Assembly (NCBI GenBank): GCA_035606945.1
Contig: DATNDR010000115.1
Location: 1 to 64,000, forward strand
Source: GCA-003244245 sp035606945
GTDB lineage: Bacteria; Actinomycetota; Actinomycetes; Mycobacteriales; Pseudonocardiaceae
DNA length: 64,000 nucleotides
Direction of reading: 5' to 3'
Shown here one piece after another: positions 1 to 8,522 of this stretch. Within the stretch, counting starts at the first letter, position 1. Every line of letters begins with the position of its first letter. The position numbers were made by a program, and so were the translations under genes. The notes beneath the pieces were generated by a model, which saw only the letters and a list, made by a program, of their open reading frames with translations, ran no database searches and was not told the DNA's origin.

Positions 1-134
1 CGGCACACCCCGGCCCGCCATGGCCCATCGGCGCTGTGATACTCGCCCTCGCCGCCGTCGCGCTGACCTGCCTGACCGCCCTTCCCGAGACCGCGGCCGC
101 CGGCGCAGTGCGGAATGCGAAAGGGACCGGATGA
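1..134 (+). CDS. MFS-type permease, C-terminal end only
   Basis: The frame ending at TGA 132-134 is open to the left edge. It encodes a hydrophobic helix (IGAVILALAAVALTCLTAL) followed by PET and a short polar tail, the usual look of the last membrane helix and C-terminus of a major facilitator superfamily transporter. Its stop overlaps the ATG of the next gene (ATGA, 131-134), so the two are probably cotranscribed and translationally coupled. Only about 43 codons are present, so substrate and subfamily cannot be told. Confidence 0.6.
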   Translation, partial: AHPGPPWPIGAVILALAAVALTCLTALPETAAAGAVRNAKGTG

Positions 135-1390
135 ACAGGTACCAGATGTTGGTGATGGTGGTTTTGGTTGTTCTTGCCGGTTGCCAGGCAGGCGGATCGG
201 GGTCCAGGGCAGGCGGCGACGCTCGCACCCCAGTCGTGCTGTTTCCGGCGTTTCACCTCACCAAGCTGCAGGTCACCGTCCACGATCAAGTGGCAGCCCC
301 CGAGTGCCCCCGCTCGGGCAGCTTCGAGGACTGGTTTCGCAACGACCATCCGAGCGCGACGTTCAGCCAGGTTTGCCAGGACAAACTGCTGACGCTGCGC
401 TACGAGCCGAGCCCGTCGACGCCCATGCCACAGCGGTTCTCCGATCAGCAAGGAGTCACTGTCGAGGTCGAAAGCTACGGGATGACCGGCAGTGCGCCGT
501 TTTACGAGCCGCTCTACAAAACACTGGAATCCGCCGGTTACCGGCGGGATCGTGACATCCGCGTCGCCGGCTACGACGCCCGGCTCACCCCGGACATGGG
601 TGATTTCCTACCGCGCACCCAAAAGCTCATCGAAGACACCTACCGGGAAAACGGCAACCGTCCGGTGCACCTGATCGGCCACTCCAACGGACCGTTGTAC
701 GCCCACTACCTGCTCACCCACACCACGCGGGCCTGGCGCGCCCAGTACATCCACGGCTTCACCTCCCTGGCCGGCAACTTCCCCGGCCAGGGCCTGCTGT
801 ACCCGGTCCTGTTCACCGGGCTCAACGTCGAAGACTTCGGCTATCCGGCGAGCAAAGACAACGCCGAAAGCAGCGCCCGGCTCTACCAGAGCGCCCCGTC
901 GACCTACCTCAGCGCCGCCGACCCGGCCGTCTTCGGCGATCGCGAAACCATCCTGGAAGACGCCTCCACCGGCCGCACCTACACCCCGCGCGACTACCAC
1001 CAGCTGATCACGGACGCGAACCTCGGCCCGGCGAGGGACATCGCCGATTACTACATCGGCTTCGACAAGATCACCGACCCGGTATCGATTCCTGACGTCG
1101 ACGTCTACGCCGAAAAGGGATCCGGGGTGTCGACCGTTGTCGGCGCACGGCTGGACAACCTCGCCTCCGGCCAGGTCGTCACGCCCGCCACGAAGTTGGT
1201 CACCCGCGACGGCGACGGCAACCAGGAAGACATCACCAACAACGCTGTCCTCGCCTGGCAGGCGATGCGCTGTTTCCGCTTCAGCCTCACCGACAACCCC
1301 GGCGTCGACCACTTCGCCCTGCCCAGCAACCCCAACGTGCTGCACCGGCTGCTGGTGAACCTGACCCGCCCAGCTCAGCGATGTCCCTGA
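131..1390 (+). CDS. LCAT-like lipase/acyltransferase lipoprotein
   Basis: A 419-residue protein of the lecithin:cholesterol acyltransferase-like alpha/beta-hydrolase family. The N-terminus is a lipoprotein signal: hydrophobic segment, then LAGC with the lipidated Cys at residue 18, so it should sit on the outer face of the membrane. The nucleophile elbow GHSNG places the catalytic Ser near residue 185, where eukaryotic LCAT and phospholipase relatives have GHSMG. ATG 131 was chosen over upstream codons because it begins exactly at the signal peptide and overlaps the preceding stop. Likely substrates are membrane or exogenous acyl lipids, which is inference. The 189 bp that follow hold no gene. 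Confidence 0.8.
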   Translation: MNRYQMLVMVVLVVLAGCQAGGSGSRAGGDARTPVVLFPAFHLTKLQVTVHDQVAAPECPRSGSFEDWFRNDHPSATFSQVCQDKLLTLRYEPSPSTPMPQRFSDQQGVTVEVESYGMTGSAPFYEPLYKTLESAGYRRDRDIRVAGYDARLTPDMGDFLPRTQKLIEDTYRENGNRPVHLIGHSNGPLYAHYLLTHTTRAWRAQYIHGFTSLAGNFPGQGLLYPVLFTGLNVEDFGYPASKDNAESSARLYQSAPSTYLSAADPAVFGDRETILEDASTGRTYTPRDYHQLITDANLGPARDIADYYIGFDKITDPVSIPDVDVYAEKGSGVSTVVGARLDNLASGQVVTPATKLVTRDGDGNQEDITNNAVLAWQAMRCFRFSLTDNPGVDHFALPSNPNVLHRLLVNLTRPAQRCP

Positions 1391-1579
1391 CGGCGTACGC
1401 GGCGGCAGTACGGTGAATTCCTCGGCGCGCCGGACTGGGCCAGCTGGTTGTGCCCGCCTACGAGGAACCAGCCCGATCGGCGAACAGCTCCTTGGAATCG
1501 ACCTCCACGATATTGAGGACGGGGCGTACCCTTAACTCGTTGGTAGCTGAGAGCGCTGAACGTCAGAGGAGGCGTTGCC

Positions 1580-1969
1580 GTGGCCGTCGAGCTCAACCAC
1601 ACCATTGTCGCCGCTCAGGACAAGCGGGTCGCAGCGGAATTTCTGACCGATCTGCTAGGTCTGCCTGCGCCGACGCCGTTCGGGCCATTCCTGGTGGTGA
1701 ATGTGGACAACGGGGTGAGCCTGGATTTCATGGATACCTCGGAGGACATCCGGCCGCAGCACTACGCCTTCCTGGTCAGCGAGGCCGACTTCGACACCAT
1801 CTTCGGCCGGATCCAGGCGCAGCACCTCGACTACTGGGCCGACCCGTTCCACCGGCAGCCCGGAGAGATCAACACCAGAGATGGTGGCCGCGGGGTCTAC
1901 TTCGACGACCCCAACGGCCACGTTCTGGAGCTGCTCACCCGGCCCTACGGCAGCGGCTCGGACAGCTGA
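1580..1969 (+). CDS. VOC-superfamily (glyoxalase/dioxygenase fold) protein
   Basis: A 129-residue single-domain vicinal oxygen chelate protein. It shows the N-terminal motif of the fold (NHTIVAAQDK...FLTDLLGL), the central FLV strand and a C-terminal GVYFDDPNGHVLELLT, whose Glu is a usual metal ligand. Members of this size act as dimers in lactoylglutathione lyase-like, antibiotic-binding or extradiol-cleaving reactions; the substrate cannot be inferred here. GTG 1580 follows AGAGGAGG at 1566-1573. The last 25 bp overlap the 3' end of the convergent gene on the minus strand. Confidence 0.82.
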   Translation: MAVELNHTIVAAQDKRVAAEFLTDLLGLPAPTPFGPFLVVNVDNGVSLDFMDTSEDIRPQHYAFLVSEADFDTIFGRIQAQHLDYWADPFHRQPGEINTRDGGRGVYFDDPNGHVLELLTRPYGSGSDS

Positions 1970-2478
1970 CCACCGCTGACCCGATCGTCGGGACGGCGCC
2001 TCTCGAGCATCCGATGGCAGTCGGCGACCGCGTCCCGGAGCAACGTGCGCAGTCGCGCGTTCTGCTCCCGCCGGGAAAGCCCTTGCAACTGCCCGATCAT
2101 GACCTGAAACGCCGAGCCGACCATCACGCCCGCCGGGTTCAGCAGCTGCCAACCGATCAGCCGCACCCGCGCCCAGCGGCCACCGCGATCCAGGTCGCGG
2201 ATCCGCTTGATTGATCTGGCCAGCTGAGCGGAGGCGGCCAGTGGCAGCGGCCGGACTGTCGCGGCGGCGGACAGGCAGGTCGCCACCACACGGTGGGTGG
2301 TGCGCAGGTCCCCGGCGCCGGTGCCGATGAGATCCGGTGCGAGCAGCGCGAGCTCGCTGCGCGACTGATCGTCATCGATCCAGTCGTTGACCAGCCGGGC
2401 CAGGGTGGCCAGCGCCGGATGGGTGCACCGGGGGTGGTCGGTGAAGGTGCACCCGGCCAGGACCGAGACGTACTCCAT
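1945..2478 (-). CDS. conserved actinobacterial protein of unknown function
   Basis: I do not recognise a named family. From ATG 2478 the protein has 177 residues and begins MEYVSVLAG, then a Cys/His-containing stretch (CTFTDHPRCTHP), a mostly helical middle and an Arg-rich C-terminus. The opening resembles small conserved actinobacterial proteins that begin MEYVSLLAG and carry DHPRCTHP, so it is probably real. A longer frame reaches 2595, but its extra N-terminal 39 residues have low-complexity Arg-rich composition typical of untranslated GC-rich DNA. It overlaps the convergent VOC gene by 25 bp. Confidence 0.55.
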   Translation of the reverse strand: MEYVSVLAGCTFTDHPRCTHPALATLARLVNDWIDDDQSRSELALLAPDLIGTGAGDLRTTHRVVATCLSAAATVRPLPLAASAQLARSIKRIRDLDRGGRWARVRLIGWQLLNPAGVMVGSAFQVMIGQLQGLSRREQNARLRTLLRDAVADCHRMLERRRPDDRVSGGQLSEPLP

Positions 2479-2783
2479 CACGCACGCCCCGTCCTCTGGC
2501 CGGCGGTGACGTCCCCGCTGCAGGATGGGTAGCTGATCCGGTATCCGGCTCGCGTCCCCACCCGTGCCTCTAGCCGAGCGCTGTGCTGTCCACATGATCT
2601 GATCTCCTAGGCTCCCGACCTACCGTGCGAGGTCTCTCATCGCAGCGGATACCCAGCCCGGAGCCAGCTTCAACGTCAGACCACAGCGACCAGCTGCTGC
2701 AGCACGACGACTGCGCCCGACGAGCGCGAGCACCATGCCCGCCACCTCCCTTTCGTGCGACCCACCAGGATGCTGCGAGCGCG

Positions 2784-3779
2784 TCAGCCGTCCTGGCCGG
2801 CTTCCCCACCCACCCCGGCGTGGGCGAGATGTTCGGCTGGGATGACGCCCAGCCGACCGGCCTGGTAGTCCTCGAAGGTCGCCATCACCTCCGCGCGGGT
2901 GTTCATCACGAACGGGCCGCCCCAGGCGATCGGCTCCCGGATCGGGGTGCCGCCCAGCACGACGACGTCCAGTGCCGGATGCCGCGACTCCTGGCGGACC
3001 GCACCGGCGATGGTGATGACCTCGCCCGGCCCGAATACGGCTAGCTGACCGGTGCGTACCGGCCTGGCCTGGGCGCCGAGCGTGCCGGCCCCGGACAGCA
3101 CGTACACCAGCGCGTTGTAGTCGGGACGCCAGGGCAGCCGCAGTGTCGCGCCCGGGCTGATCGTGGCGTGCAGCATCGTGATCGGGGTGTAGGTCGAGCC
3201 CGGGCCGCGATGCCCGGCCACGTCACCGGCGATCACCCGGACCAGGGCACCGCCGTCGGCGGTGGTGAGCAGCGTAGATTCGGCAGCCCGCAAATCCTGA
3301 TAGCGGGGTGGCGCCCACTTGAGCTTGCGCGGCAGGTTGACCCAGAGCTGAAGCCCGTGAAACAGCCCGCCGCTGACCACCAGATGCTCCGGCGGCCGCT
3401 CGATGTGCAGGATGCCGCCGCCCGCCGTCATCCACTGGGTGTCGCCGTTGGTGATCACGCCGCCGCCACCGTTGGAGTCGGCGTGCTCGAAGATGCCGTC
3501 GATGATGTAGGTGACAGTCTCGAACCCGCGGTGCGGGTGCCAGGCGGTGCCCTTGGGCTCGCCGGGGGCATACTCGACCTCACCCATCTGATCCAGGTGA
3601 ATGAACGGGTCGAGGTCGCGCAGATCGACCCCGGCGAATGCGCGCCGGACGGGGAAGCCCTCGCCCTCGTACCCGGATGGCGCGGTGGTCACCGACCGCA
3701 CCGTGCGTTCGACCGCGTCCGGGCCCGGCTGGGAAATCCGGGCCAGCGTGGTGACGTCCGCGACCGTGACAGCTGGCAT
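2784..3779 (-). CDS. pirin family protein
   Basis: A 331-residue bicupin of the pirin family. The N-terminal cupin carries the metal-ligand motifs WHPHRGFETVTY (two His) and GGGILHIE (His, Glu), matching the iron-binding His-His-His-Glu set of pirins; the second cupin spans about residues 180-300. Bacterial pirins include quercetin 2,3-dioxygenases and regulatory proteins, so the exact role is open. It is monocistronic. The upstream region holds a GTTGAC/GTCAAC inverted repeat that may be its operator. Confidence 0.9.
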   Translation of the reverse strand: MPAVTVADVTTLARISQPGPDAVERTVRSVTTAPSGYEGEGFPVRRAFAGVDLRDLDPFIHLDQMGEVEYAPGEPKGTAWHPHRGFETVTYIIDGIFEHADSNGGGGVITNGDTQWMTAGGGILHIERPPEHLVVSGGLFHGLQLWVNLPRKLKWAPPRYQDLRAAESTLLTTADGGALVRVIAGDVAGHRGPGSTYTPITMLHATISPGATLRLPWRPDYNALVYVLSGAGTLGAQARPVRTGQLAVFGPGEVITIAGAVRQESRHPALDVVVLGGTPIREPIAWGGPFVMNTRAEVMATFEDYQAGRLGVIPAEHLAHAGVGGEAGQDG

Positions 3780-3797
3780 CGCGGCGCCTCCCTTCTG

Positions 3798-3823
3798 GTT
3801 GACAATTCAACTAACTCGTCAAC
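3798..3823 (-). promoter_or_regulatory. inverted repeat upstream of the pirin gene, candidate operator
   Basis: GTTGAC (3798-3803) and GTCAAC (3818-3823) form an inverted repeat with a 14-bp spacer, with extra TTGA/TCAA half-site copies inside (TTCAACTAACTCGTCAA). It lies 19-44 bp upstream of the pirin ATG in an otherwise empty, AT-richer stretch. TTGA/TCAA half-sites are common in MarR-family operators. No regulator gene is adjacent, so the binding protein would be encoded elsewhere. Confidence 0.4.
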
Positions 3824-3963
3824 ACTGTTACCGTCCCGTAAATTCCTGCGCGGTTCGGTATCAGGTGTGCTCGTGCATCTCTCGTTAAGCCGACGCCAAC
3901 GGGATGCCAATCGAGAACATGCATGCTGTGGCGCACGCAGTGTGCACCCGATGGGAGCCGATC

Positions 3964-4146
3964 GTGATTGCTTCGTTTTATCTCAGCACGGTGGCCGGTG
4001 AGGAACTGCTGACCGTGCAAGCGTACGACCTGGATCCGTACGTCACTCTCACCATCCGTGAGCACAGCGTTGACCTCACCCGTGATGAGGCGCGCCGAGC
4101 CGCCGATGCCCTTCGGGCCTGCGCGTGCACCGACGAGGGCTCGTGA
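3964..4146 (+). CDS. small conserved-looking protein, 60 residues
   Basis: From GTG 3964 this encodes 60 residues beginning MIASFYLSTVAGEELLTVQA, with a beta-rich first half and a helical, Ala/Arg-rich C-terminus (TRDEARRAADALRA). GGGAG at 3953-3957 lies 6 nt upstream, which is why I prefer GTG 3964 over ATG 3904. The even charge distribution and the Shine-Dalgarno argue for a real gene, but I know no family. It is convergent with the membrane protein gene 9 bp downstream. Confidence 0.5.
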   Translation: MIASFYLSTVAGEELLTVQAYDLDPYVTLTIREHSVDLTRDEARRAADALRACACTDEGS

Positions 4147-4155
4147 GCGGCGGGA

Positions 4156-4683
4156 CTACGGCACTGAATGCCACTCACGGGACGCGGCGCGGAAGGTGAG
4201 CGACGATGCGGCGAGCGCCGCGACTGCCGCGCCCAGCCCCAGGTAGAGACCGATAGAGGCACCGCTGGTGACCCGGAATGCGTTGCCCAGATTGAACGCG
4301 CCCAGCTGCACGTCACCCAGCTCACCGATCCTGCCCAATCCGCCCGCGGCGTCCGGAAACGTCGCCCAGCGCAGCACGATGGTGATGAACGCCAGCGCGG
4401 CTAGGGCCAGTGTGATCAGTGATCGCGAAGCGGGCCGGCGCAGCCGCCCGCCCACCGTGCTCGCCAGCACCACGCCCGCCGCCGCCACGAGCAGCAGCAC
4501 GGAAAACCATGCGCCGAAGCCGGCGCGCCAGGCGTTCACGTTGGTCGATTGCGTGATACCCAGCATCGGGACGCTGGCGGTCAGCGTGTACCAGGGCAGG
4601 AAAGCGGAGGCGTACGCCAGCACGCCCGCCGCGACTACGACCCAATCCAGCGCCGTTACCTTCGCCGCCTCGGATCCCGCCAT
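4156..4683 (-). CDS. four-helix membrane protein of unknown function
   Basis: A 175-residue integral membrane protein with four predicted helices at about residues 10-30, 58-78, 88-108 and 143-165 and a loop containing PWYTLTASVPMLGITQ between the first two. This looks like the small actinobacterial DUF-type membrane proteins, and no catalytic motif is visible. It may be cotranscribed with the antiporter genes that lie upstream on the same strand (the nearest ends at 4753 but starts at 6312), though the roughly 70-bp gap gives weak support. Confidence 0.65.
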   Translation of the reverse strand: MAGSEAAKVTALDWVVVAAGVLAYASAFLPWYTLTASVPMLGITQSTNVNAWRAGFGAWFSVLLLVAAAGVVLASTVGGRLRRPASRSLITLALAALAFITIVLRWATFPDAAGGLGRIGELGDVQLGAFNLGNAFRVTSGASIGLYLGLGAAVAALAASSLTFRAASREWHSVP

Positions 4684-4752
4684 GTCTGATCCGCCTCCCT
4701 AGGCCGCAGGCATCGTAGGGCCTGTCCCACTTGCCGCCGCCGTCACGGGGCC

Positions 4753-6312
4753 CTATGGGCCTTCGCCCAGCCCGGCGTGTTCCAGATCGAGCGAACGCTG
4801 GATTCGCCGGCGAGTGACGTCGCTGATCGTGCCGTCGTGATAAAGACGGTCCAGTTCGGCGTTTTCCACATCGAGCAGATCCCGGCGCAGCTGACGGTAG
4901 ATCGATGCAGTGTACGGAGGTTCGGAGTCCCGATGCTCCTGGATTTGCTGGATGCGGTCCTGCCAGCTGGTGCGCAGTGTCTCGATGACGGAGTCCGGCG
5001 CAGCTTGGGTATCGGTGAGGTGATCGAGGTGTGACAGCACGGCGTTGGCCAGCTGCAGCCGTGCGGTGGCGTGCTCGGCCCGGACGTCGTCAACGTTCAG
5101 CGCGATGCCCGCCCGCCGGACCAAGGGTGCGAGCGTGAACCCCTGCACCACGAGAGTCAGGACGATGACCGCGGTGGTCAGCAGCAGCACCAGATCCCGG
5201 TCAGGCAGCGCGGCTCCGCTGCTGGTGCTCAGCGGGATGGACAGCGCGGCAGCCAGCGGCACGACCCCCCGGGCGCCGGCCCACGACACCACGGCCGGCA
5301 CCCGCCACGACGGCCGCTCGCCGCGGTGGCGGCGCTGCCGGATCGCCGACAGCGGAAACACCCAGGCCACCCGGACCACCATCAACGTCGCGGCAATGGC
5401 CAGCGCCTGCAGTGGCCATAGGGTGTCCATTCCGCCCAAACCCCGGAACAGCGCGGGCAGTTGCAGTCCGATGAGCCCGAACACCGCGCTTTCCAGCAGA
5501 AAGACAACGGTCTCGTACACCGCGGCCAGCTGCAGCCGCACGCGCGCGTTCGTCATCCGGGTGGCCTGGGTGCCGAGGATGATGCTGGCCACCACGACGG
5601 CGGTGACCCCGGATGCGTGGATCGACTCGGCCAGCACGTAGGCCGCGTAGGGGGTGACCAGCGCCACCACGGTCTCCAGCACGGCATCTTCGGTGCGTCG
5701 CCGGATCAGGAAGGCGCCGCCGGCGATCAGGGCACCCACCGCGATCCCGCCACCGGCCAGGATGGCGAACTCGGCGGCCGTGCGGCCTCCCGAGACGGCA
5801 CCACCGGCAATGGCCACCGACAGCGCGACCCGGAACAGCAGCAAGCTCGTCGCGTCGTTGAACAGGCTTTCGGCCTGCACCAGTGCCTGCACCCGCGGGG
5901 GCAGCGACAACCGCCGAGCCAGAGCCGCCACCGCGACCGGGTCGGTGCTGGCCAGCACGGCGCCGAGCACGAAAGCCATCCCGCCCGGTAGCGGGGTGAG
6001 CGCGATCGCAACGGCGCCGACGGCGGCGGCGGAGACCAGCACGAGCCCCACGGCCAGCGCGCTGACCGGTCTCCACACCGCCCGAAGGTCGCGCCAGGGC
6101 AGTTCCTCTCCAGCGGCGAACAGCAGCGGTGGCAACACCACCAGGCTGACGATGTCGGGGGTGACCACGATGGTCGGCACGCCCGGCAGCAGGCCGACGA
6201 CCACCCCGGCGATGACCAGCAGCGAAGGGGCGGGCACCCGCCACCGCCGGGCGAAAGTCGCCACCACGGTCGCCAGAATGACCAGGAACAGGACCGTCTC
6301 GACCGCGCGCAT
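4753..6312 (-). CDS. Na+/H+ antiporter, CPA1 (NhaP-like) family
   Basis: A 519-residue protein with about 12 membrane helices and a cytosolic C-terminal tail of about 110 charged residues. It has the CPA1 hallmarks: LFNDATSLLLF, with the Asn-Asp ion-binding pair, and GARGVVPLAAAL near the last helices. Its role is proton-driven export of Na+ (or K+) for pH and salt homeostasis. ATG 6312 was chosen because GGGAGGTG lies 8 nt upstream and the first helix begins at once; a frame extending to 6633 only shadows nhaA. It lies 76 bp downstream of nhaA on the same strand, so the two antiporters may share a transcript. Confidence 0.88.
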   Translation of the reverse strand: MRAVETVLFLVILATVVATFARRWRVPAPSLLVIAGVVVGLLPGVPTIVVTPDIVSLVVLPPLLFAAGEELPWRDLRAVWRPVSALAVGLVLVSAAAVGAVAIALTPLPGGMAFVLGAVLASTDPVAVAALARRLSLPPRVQALVQAESLFNDATSLLLFRVALSVAIAGGAVSGGRTAAEFAILAGGGIAVGALIAGGAFLIRRRTEDAVLETVVALVTPYAAYVLAESIHASGVTAVVVASIILGTQATRMTNARVRLQLAAVYETVVFLLESAVFGLIGLQLPALFRGLGGMDTLWPLQALAIAATLMVVRVAWVFPLSAIRQRRHRGERPSWRVPAVVSWAGARGVVPLAAALSIPLSTSSGAALPDRDLVLLLTTAVIVLTLVVQGFTLAPLVRRAGIALNVDDVRAEHATARLQLANAVLSHLDHLTDTQAAPDSVIETLRTSWQDRIQQIQEHRDSEPPYTASIYRQLRRDLLDVENAELDRLYHDGTISDVTRRRIQRSLDLEHAGLGEGP

Positions 6313-6388
6313 GCCCGGCACCTCCCGCCCAGTGCAGCCGTGACGAATCCACTGCCGACCAGACTTCCCGGCGCGCCCGAGCAGAACC

Positions 6389-7726
6389 TTACTTGACCGC
6401 CGCTGCTGCGAGCTCGGCTTGCTGGATGCGGCGATAGGCACGGTTGCGCAGCCGAAGCACGGCGGCTGCCAGCACCGCGGCCAGCAGCGAGCCGGCGAGC
6501 ACGGCGGCCTTGACATCGTCGTTGCGCGCGCTGGTCGCGCCGAAGGCGAGTTCGCCGATGAGCAGCGACACGGTGAAGCCGATCCCGCCCAGGATCGCGA
6601 CCCCCACGACGTCGATCCACCCGAGGCCTTCATCGAGGCTGGCCCTGGTGAACCGGGCTGTCAGGTAGGTCGCGGCGATAATGCCGATGGGCTTGCCCGC
6701 TACCAGGCCGAGCATGACGCCCACGGTGACCGGATCGGTCAGCAGCCTGTTGAGCCCAGCCAGGCCCCCGATGGCGACCCCGGCGGCGAAGAACGCGAAG
6801 ATCGGCACCGCGACGCCCGCCGAGATCGGCCGCCAGCGGTGCTCGAAGTGTTCGGCCAGACCGTGGCGGCGCACCGGCACGGTGAAGCCGAGCAACACCC
6901 CGGCGACGGTGGCGTGCACGCCCGAGATGTGCACGAGCGTCCAGGCGGTGATCGCCAGCGGGAGCAGCAGCCACCACGAACGCACTCCACGCTGGACCAG
7001 CACCGCGAACAGCGCCACCGGCGCCAGCGCCGCGAGCAGCGGCACAAGCGCCAGGTGTGCCGTGTAGAACACGGCGATGATCACGATAGCCAGCAGGTCA
7101 TCGACCACGGCGAGGGTGAGCAGGAAGGTCCGCAGCGCGGCGGGTAGGTGCCGCCCGACGACGGCGAGCACGGCCAGCGCGAAGGCGATGTCGGTAGCGG
7201 TGGGGATCGCCCAACCGGCCGCCGCGCCGTCGCGTGCGCCGAAGTTGACGGCCAGGTACAGCGCCGCCGGAACCAGCACACCGCCGAGGGCAGCGGCGAC
7301 CGGGACCGCGGCGCGCCGCGGATCACGCAGGTCGCCGGTCACGAACTCGCGTTTGAGCTCCAGCCCGGCGACGAAGAAGAAGATCGCCAGTAGTCCGTCG
7401 GCGGCCCACTGGGTCAGCGTCAGATCCAGGTGCAGCAACTGCAGCGACGGGGGCCCAACCCGCAACCGGAGAAGGGCTTCGTAGGACTCCCACCACGGGG
7501 AGTTCGCCCATGCCAGTGCCACCACAGTGGCACCGAGCAGTAGCCCCCCGCCGATGGTCTCCTGGCGCAGGATGCCGGCGATGCGGCGGGCCTCCACCCA
7601 CGACCCGCGGCCGAACAAGCGGCGCGTGGCTTCCCGACGCACCTGTTCCACTGTACTGCCGGTATCCTGCTGCGCTGGGGCGCCGGGAAGCCTGGTCGGC
7701 AGTCGTACAGACGTGTGGCCAGACAC
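6389..7726 (-). CDS. nhaA: Na+/H+ antiporter NhaA
   Basis: A 445-residue NhaA-type electrogenic antiporter. After a polar N-terminus of about 50 residues come about 12 helices with the diagnostic motifs TATDIAFALAV (equivalent to E. coli Asp133) and VVDDLLAIVIIA (equivalent to the Asp163-Asp164 ion site). NhaA exchanges 2 H+ for 1 Na+ in alkali and salt stress. The start is GTG 7726; an internal start nearer residue 26 cannot be excluded because the N-terminus is poorly conserved in this family. It is divergent from a decayed acyltransferase gene only 14 bp away and upstream of a second antiporter. Confidence 0.92.
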   Translation of the reverse strand: MSGHTSVRLPTRLPGAPAQQDTGSTVEQVRREATRRLFGRGSWVEARRIAGILRQETIGGGLLLGATVVALAWANSPWWESYEALLRLRVGPPSLQLLHLDLTLTQWAADGLLAIFFFVAGLELKREFVTGDLRDPRRAAVPVAAALGGVLVPAALYLAVNFGARDGAAAGWAIPTATDIAFALAVLAVVGRHLPAALRTFLLTLAVVDDLLAIVIIAVFYTAHLALVPLLAALAPVALFAVLVQRGVRSWWLLLPLAITAWTLVHISGVHATVAGVLLGFTVPVRRHGLAEHFEHRWRPISAGVAVPIFAFFAAGVAIGGLAGLNRLLTDPVTVGVMLGLVAGKPIGIIAATYLTARFTRASLDEGLGWIDVVGVAILGGIGFTVSLLIGELAFGATSARNDDVKAAVLAGSLLAAVLAAAVLRLRNRAYRRIQQAELAAAAVK

Positions 7727-7740
7727 CGGGGAGCGCGCTG

Positions 7741-8522
7741 GTGAACGACGGCATGAGCGGGGCTGTGCTCGAATGCGCGCAGCCGGCTGCCTGCCTCCCC
7801 GGGCGCGCCGCCAACCGGCGTTCCGTCAGCTGGGACGTCCTGCGCAGCGGTTTCGTGCTGCTGGTGGTGATCTACCACTCCACTTTCGTGGCTCCGATCG
7901 TCCATCCAGAATTGGCGCCACGCCCGTTCAGTTTCTCTCACCAGGTCGGGGCGAGCCTGCTGCTGGTCGTCTCGGCGTACTTCGCGGCTGCGACGGTCAG
8001 ACGCCACCCCACCGGCGGTACTGGTGGGGCCGGATAGCGCGGTTGGTGCCCGCGTTCCTGGCAGCGGTAGTGCTGACCTGGGTGATCTTGCGCTGCTTCG
8101 GTCCAGCAGAGTGGGCCGTTCCCGTGTCTGTTCGGGCATGTCATGCACACTGCCGTGGTCGGTCCGGACGGGTGGTTCGAGGACTGGAGAGCGATCATCG
8201 GCGTTTCCGTCGGCATGGCACTGATCTGCCTGGCCGATCGCGTCCCCGAGTGGGACCGGTGGATACCCGCCTCGCTGCACCGGGCTGTGCAATGGGTGGC
8301 AGGCATCTCCTACGGCCTGTACCTGGTCCACCAGGCGATCGGTTTCCTGATCATGCGGCAGCTGCAGGATCTCGGTGCCGGCCCGGTCGAGCAGAGCGCC
8401 GCCATGCTCGCCGCCGGGCTGTTGCTGGGATGGGCTGCTCACCCGGTTGATCGAACGACCCGCGCACAGTGCCCTGATGGCCTGGTACGACCGCAGACTG
8501 CGGGTGGACGACCGCTCATGCC
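7741..8522 (+). pseudogene. acyltransferase-3-like gene, frameshifted and internally deleted
   Basis: Three consecutive frames together spell the pattern of an integral membrane acyltransferase-3 protein. Frame 1 gives SWDVLRSGFVLLVVIYHST and QVGASLLLVVSAYFAA up to about 8020. Frame 3 then gives RYWWGRIARLVPAFLAAVVLTW up to about 8100. Frame 1 again gives ISYGLYLVHQAIGFLIM, and frame 2 at the end gives LLTRLIERPAHSALMAW. At least three frameshifts are needed and the middle of the protein is missing, so the gene is dead. It is divergent from nhaA and runs into the convergent CoA-transferase gene. Confidence 0.75.

Noticed and set aside
1443..1472. GCTGGTT...AACCAGC stem after the LCAT-like gene as a terminator
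   Set aside because: Only 7 bp with a 16-nt loop and no T-tract; too weak to call.
6313..6633. N-terminal extension of the CPA1 antiporter to 6633
   Set aside because: The extra 107 residues shadow nhaA and are Arg/Pro/Ser-rich; the good ribosome site is at 6312.
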